Source of the DNA: Flavobacteriales bacterium
GTDB taxonomy: Bacteria; Bacteroidota; Bacteroidia; Flavobacteriales_F; PHOS-HE28
Direction: 5' to 3'
NCBI GenBank assembly: GCA_025455765.1
Contig: JALOLX010000183.1
Coordinates: 1 to 5,027 of the forward strand
DNA: 5,027 nucleotides
Shown here: piece after piece, positions 4,349 to 5,027 of the stretch
How positions within the stretch are numbered: position 1 is the first letter of the stretch
How the letters are laid out: the number at the start of each line of letters is the position of its first letter
The notes under the pieces: generated by a model
Told to the model about the DNA's origin: nothing
Databases searched by the model: none
The model's input: only the letters and a program-made list of their open reading frames with translations
Position numbers and translations under genes: made by a program

Positions 4349-5027
4349 TGGCCGTGGTGGTAACCGATGAACTCCTGCCCGTGGACCTGAACGGCGACAC
4401 CTTTACCGACTACCACCTGCCCAACGTGGTGAGCGCGCAGGGGTATGAGCCGTTCGGTGGATTATTGCCAGGAAGGGTGTATGACAAAAAGCAAGCCCAA
4501 CCCATCTTGCGGCTGCGCCGTATGCTGGAGCCCGGCGAGACCGTGACCGCTGACCTGAACGGCTTCACGGTGGTGCTGGCCTATTACACTGCCGGGTATA
4601 CCAGCCTCGGGTGGTACCTGAGCGATATTCTGATGTGGCTTAATAGCTATGGCATCACCGCCAGTGCAGTGGAGGATGTCATCTATATCAACAATTGGCC
4701 CGCCAACTCCGAACTCACCAGCAGCACTGACCTGGCTGTCCTACAGGTGAGCAGCTACGCATATGGGTTCAACGGGAAGCGCAAGGACAACGAGATCTAC
4801 GGATCGGAAGGCACGGCCTATGACTATGGCATGCGAATGCATGATCCGCGAGTCGGGCGGTTCTTAAGCCTTGATCCTCTCCAAACCAGTTTCCCGTGGT
4901 GGACACCGTATCAGTTCGCCGGGAACACACCAATCCAAGCTGTTGACCTAGACGGCAAAGAGGTGTATGATTTCCGTCTGGAATTGGACGACAAGGGGAA
5001 CATGACCGGGTTCAAGTACATTGGGAA
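4348..5027 (+). CDS. RHS repeat-associated core domain protein, C-terminal part, runs off the window
   Basis: The frame is open from 4348 (GTG) to the window end and continues the RHS core after the frame break: AVVVTDELLPVDLNGDTF, then VVSAQGYEPFGGLLPGR (about 4426-4476). The hallmark RHS-associated core follows: YGFNGKRKDNEIYG (from 4762), YDYGMRMHDPRVGRFLSLDPL (4825-4878), then WWTPYQFAGNTPIQAVDLDGKE to about 4959. Family knowledge: this core caps and cleaves the RHS shell, and the sequence after VDLDG is the variable toxin domain. Here that part begins VYDFRLELDDKGNMTGFKYIG and is cut by the window end; I cannot name it. Between LLPGR and SYAYGFNGK lie about 92 extra codons where family members usually have a short linker. 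GC content is visibly lower from about 4440 on than in the oxidase operon. No convincing start codon or promoter exists for this frame, so it may be an unexpressed orphan module unless it is joined to the upstream piece. GTG 4348 is only a formal start. Confidence 0.8.
   Translation, partial: MAVVVTDELLPVDLNGDTFTDYHLPNVVSAQGYEPFGGLLPGRVYDKKQAQPILRLRRMLEPGETVTADLNGFTVVLAYYTAGYTSLGWYLSDILMWLNSYGITASAVEDVIYINNWPANSELTSSTDLAVLQVSSYAYGFNGKRKDNEIYGSEGTAYDYGMRMHDPRVGRFLSLDPLQTSFPWWTPYQFAGNTPIQAVDLDGKEVYDFRLELDDKGNMTGFKYIG
4477..4752 (+). other. Unrecognised in-frame segment of about 92 codons inside the RHS core
   Basis: This stretch separates the landmarks YEPFGGLLPGR and SYAYGFNGK, which in Bacteroidota RHS proteins are normally only a few residues apart (LLPGRxYxSxxYxxGFNGK). 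It is in frame, without stops, and encodes a moderately hydrophobic, Tyr/Trp-containing sequence (LNGFTVVLAYYTAGYTSLGW, then YLSDILMWLNSYGI, then AVEDVIYINNWPANSEL). It has a protein-like pattern of alternating polar and hydrophobic residues. I do not recognise a domain. It could be an inserted domain or a family variant that I do not know. Confidence 0.5.

Larger units (their letters stand above)
4118..4363 (+). pseudogene. RHS core fragment, upstream piece, frame broken at its 3' end
   Basis: From about 4118 this frame reads GSNPMATYRANLL, TGSLQVTERPI, LGIDTYTLEMAGDPPYDDL and LLNYELTD, the pattern of the last part of a Bacteroidota RHS core (SGNxMATYR, ERPIYGSSRLG, YTLxM, YxLTDHLGNVR). RHS/YD-repeat proteins are large secreted shell proteins that carry a variable toxin at the C-terminus. 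None of the usual N-terminal repeats lie upstream: only about 128 bp separate this segment from the previous gene, and they hold a hairpin. After YELTD the expected HLGNVR is missing. The frame instead reads PALSEVEG from a REP-like element and hits TAA at 4361; the homology continues in another frame from 4348. A formal reading start at GTG 3986 exists, but it would run through the terminator-like hairpin and encodes nothing recognisable before 4118. The ATG at 4130 is the only plausible local start. I judge it a broken remnant unless the frame break is a sequencing error. Confidence 0.7.

Noticed and set aside
4190..4350. CRISPR-like array from the two related short elements
   Set aside because: There are only two diverged copies, both inside a coding segment and with no regular spacers; dispersed REP-like elements fit better.
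4325..4363. Programmed ribosomal frameshift joining the two RHS frames
   Set aside because: There is no slippery heptamer. The expected HLGNVR motif is absent from every frame, and a REP-like element explains the disruption better.

Overview
The window reads as chromosomal DNA of a fairly high-GC Bacteroidota, most likely Flavobacteriales or a relative. Three things point there. The gene order (heme o synthase, two COX3-family proteins, a subunit IV protein, SCO, DUF420, a small Cys-x-x-Cys membrane protein) is one I associate with this phylum. There is a Bacteroidota-style TAnnTTTG promoter box and no strong Shine-Dalgarno sites. The RHS core is of the Bacteroidota type (YGFNGK, MHDPRVGRFLSLDPL, TPYQFAGN, VDLDG). 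The assignment rests on recognising families, not on a database search.

Positions 2-3689 hold a compact plus-strand operon for making an aa3-type cytochrome c oxidase. It has the 3' end of cyoE/ctaB (heme o synthase), two different COX3-family genes in tandem, a subunit IV gene, a SCO copper chaperone and a DUF420/CtaM-like membrane protein. Genes overlap by 4 bp (ATGA at 382, GTGA at 2388) or are 9-24 bp apart, so one transcript is likely. cyoE supplies heme, SCO supplies copper to the CuA site, the DUF420 protein probably assists maturation, and the subunit III and IV proteins are structural. The catalytic subunits I and II are not here and would be expected upstream.

Positions 3690-3989 hold a small secreted or membrane protein with a CSMC motif. 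It lies behind its own promoter-like box (TATCTTTG, 5 bp before its ATG) and is followed by a strong hairpin (4015-4037) that probably ends the operon.

From about 4118 the character changes. The DNA encodes the C-terminal part of an RHS repeat-associated core protein and runs off the window end. This RHS segment is damaged or mosaic. It lacks the N-terminal YD-repeat region, and its homology starts at a perfect hairpin. One REP-like GC-rich element sits in frame in what should be a YGSSRLG-like motif. A second related element replaces the expected DHLGNVR motif and shifts the frame. About 92 unrecognised codons separate the LLPGR and YGFNGK landmarks. The likely polymorphic C-terminal (toxin-type) region is only just entered at the window end. 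This remodelled RHS cassette is the most unusual part of the window.
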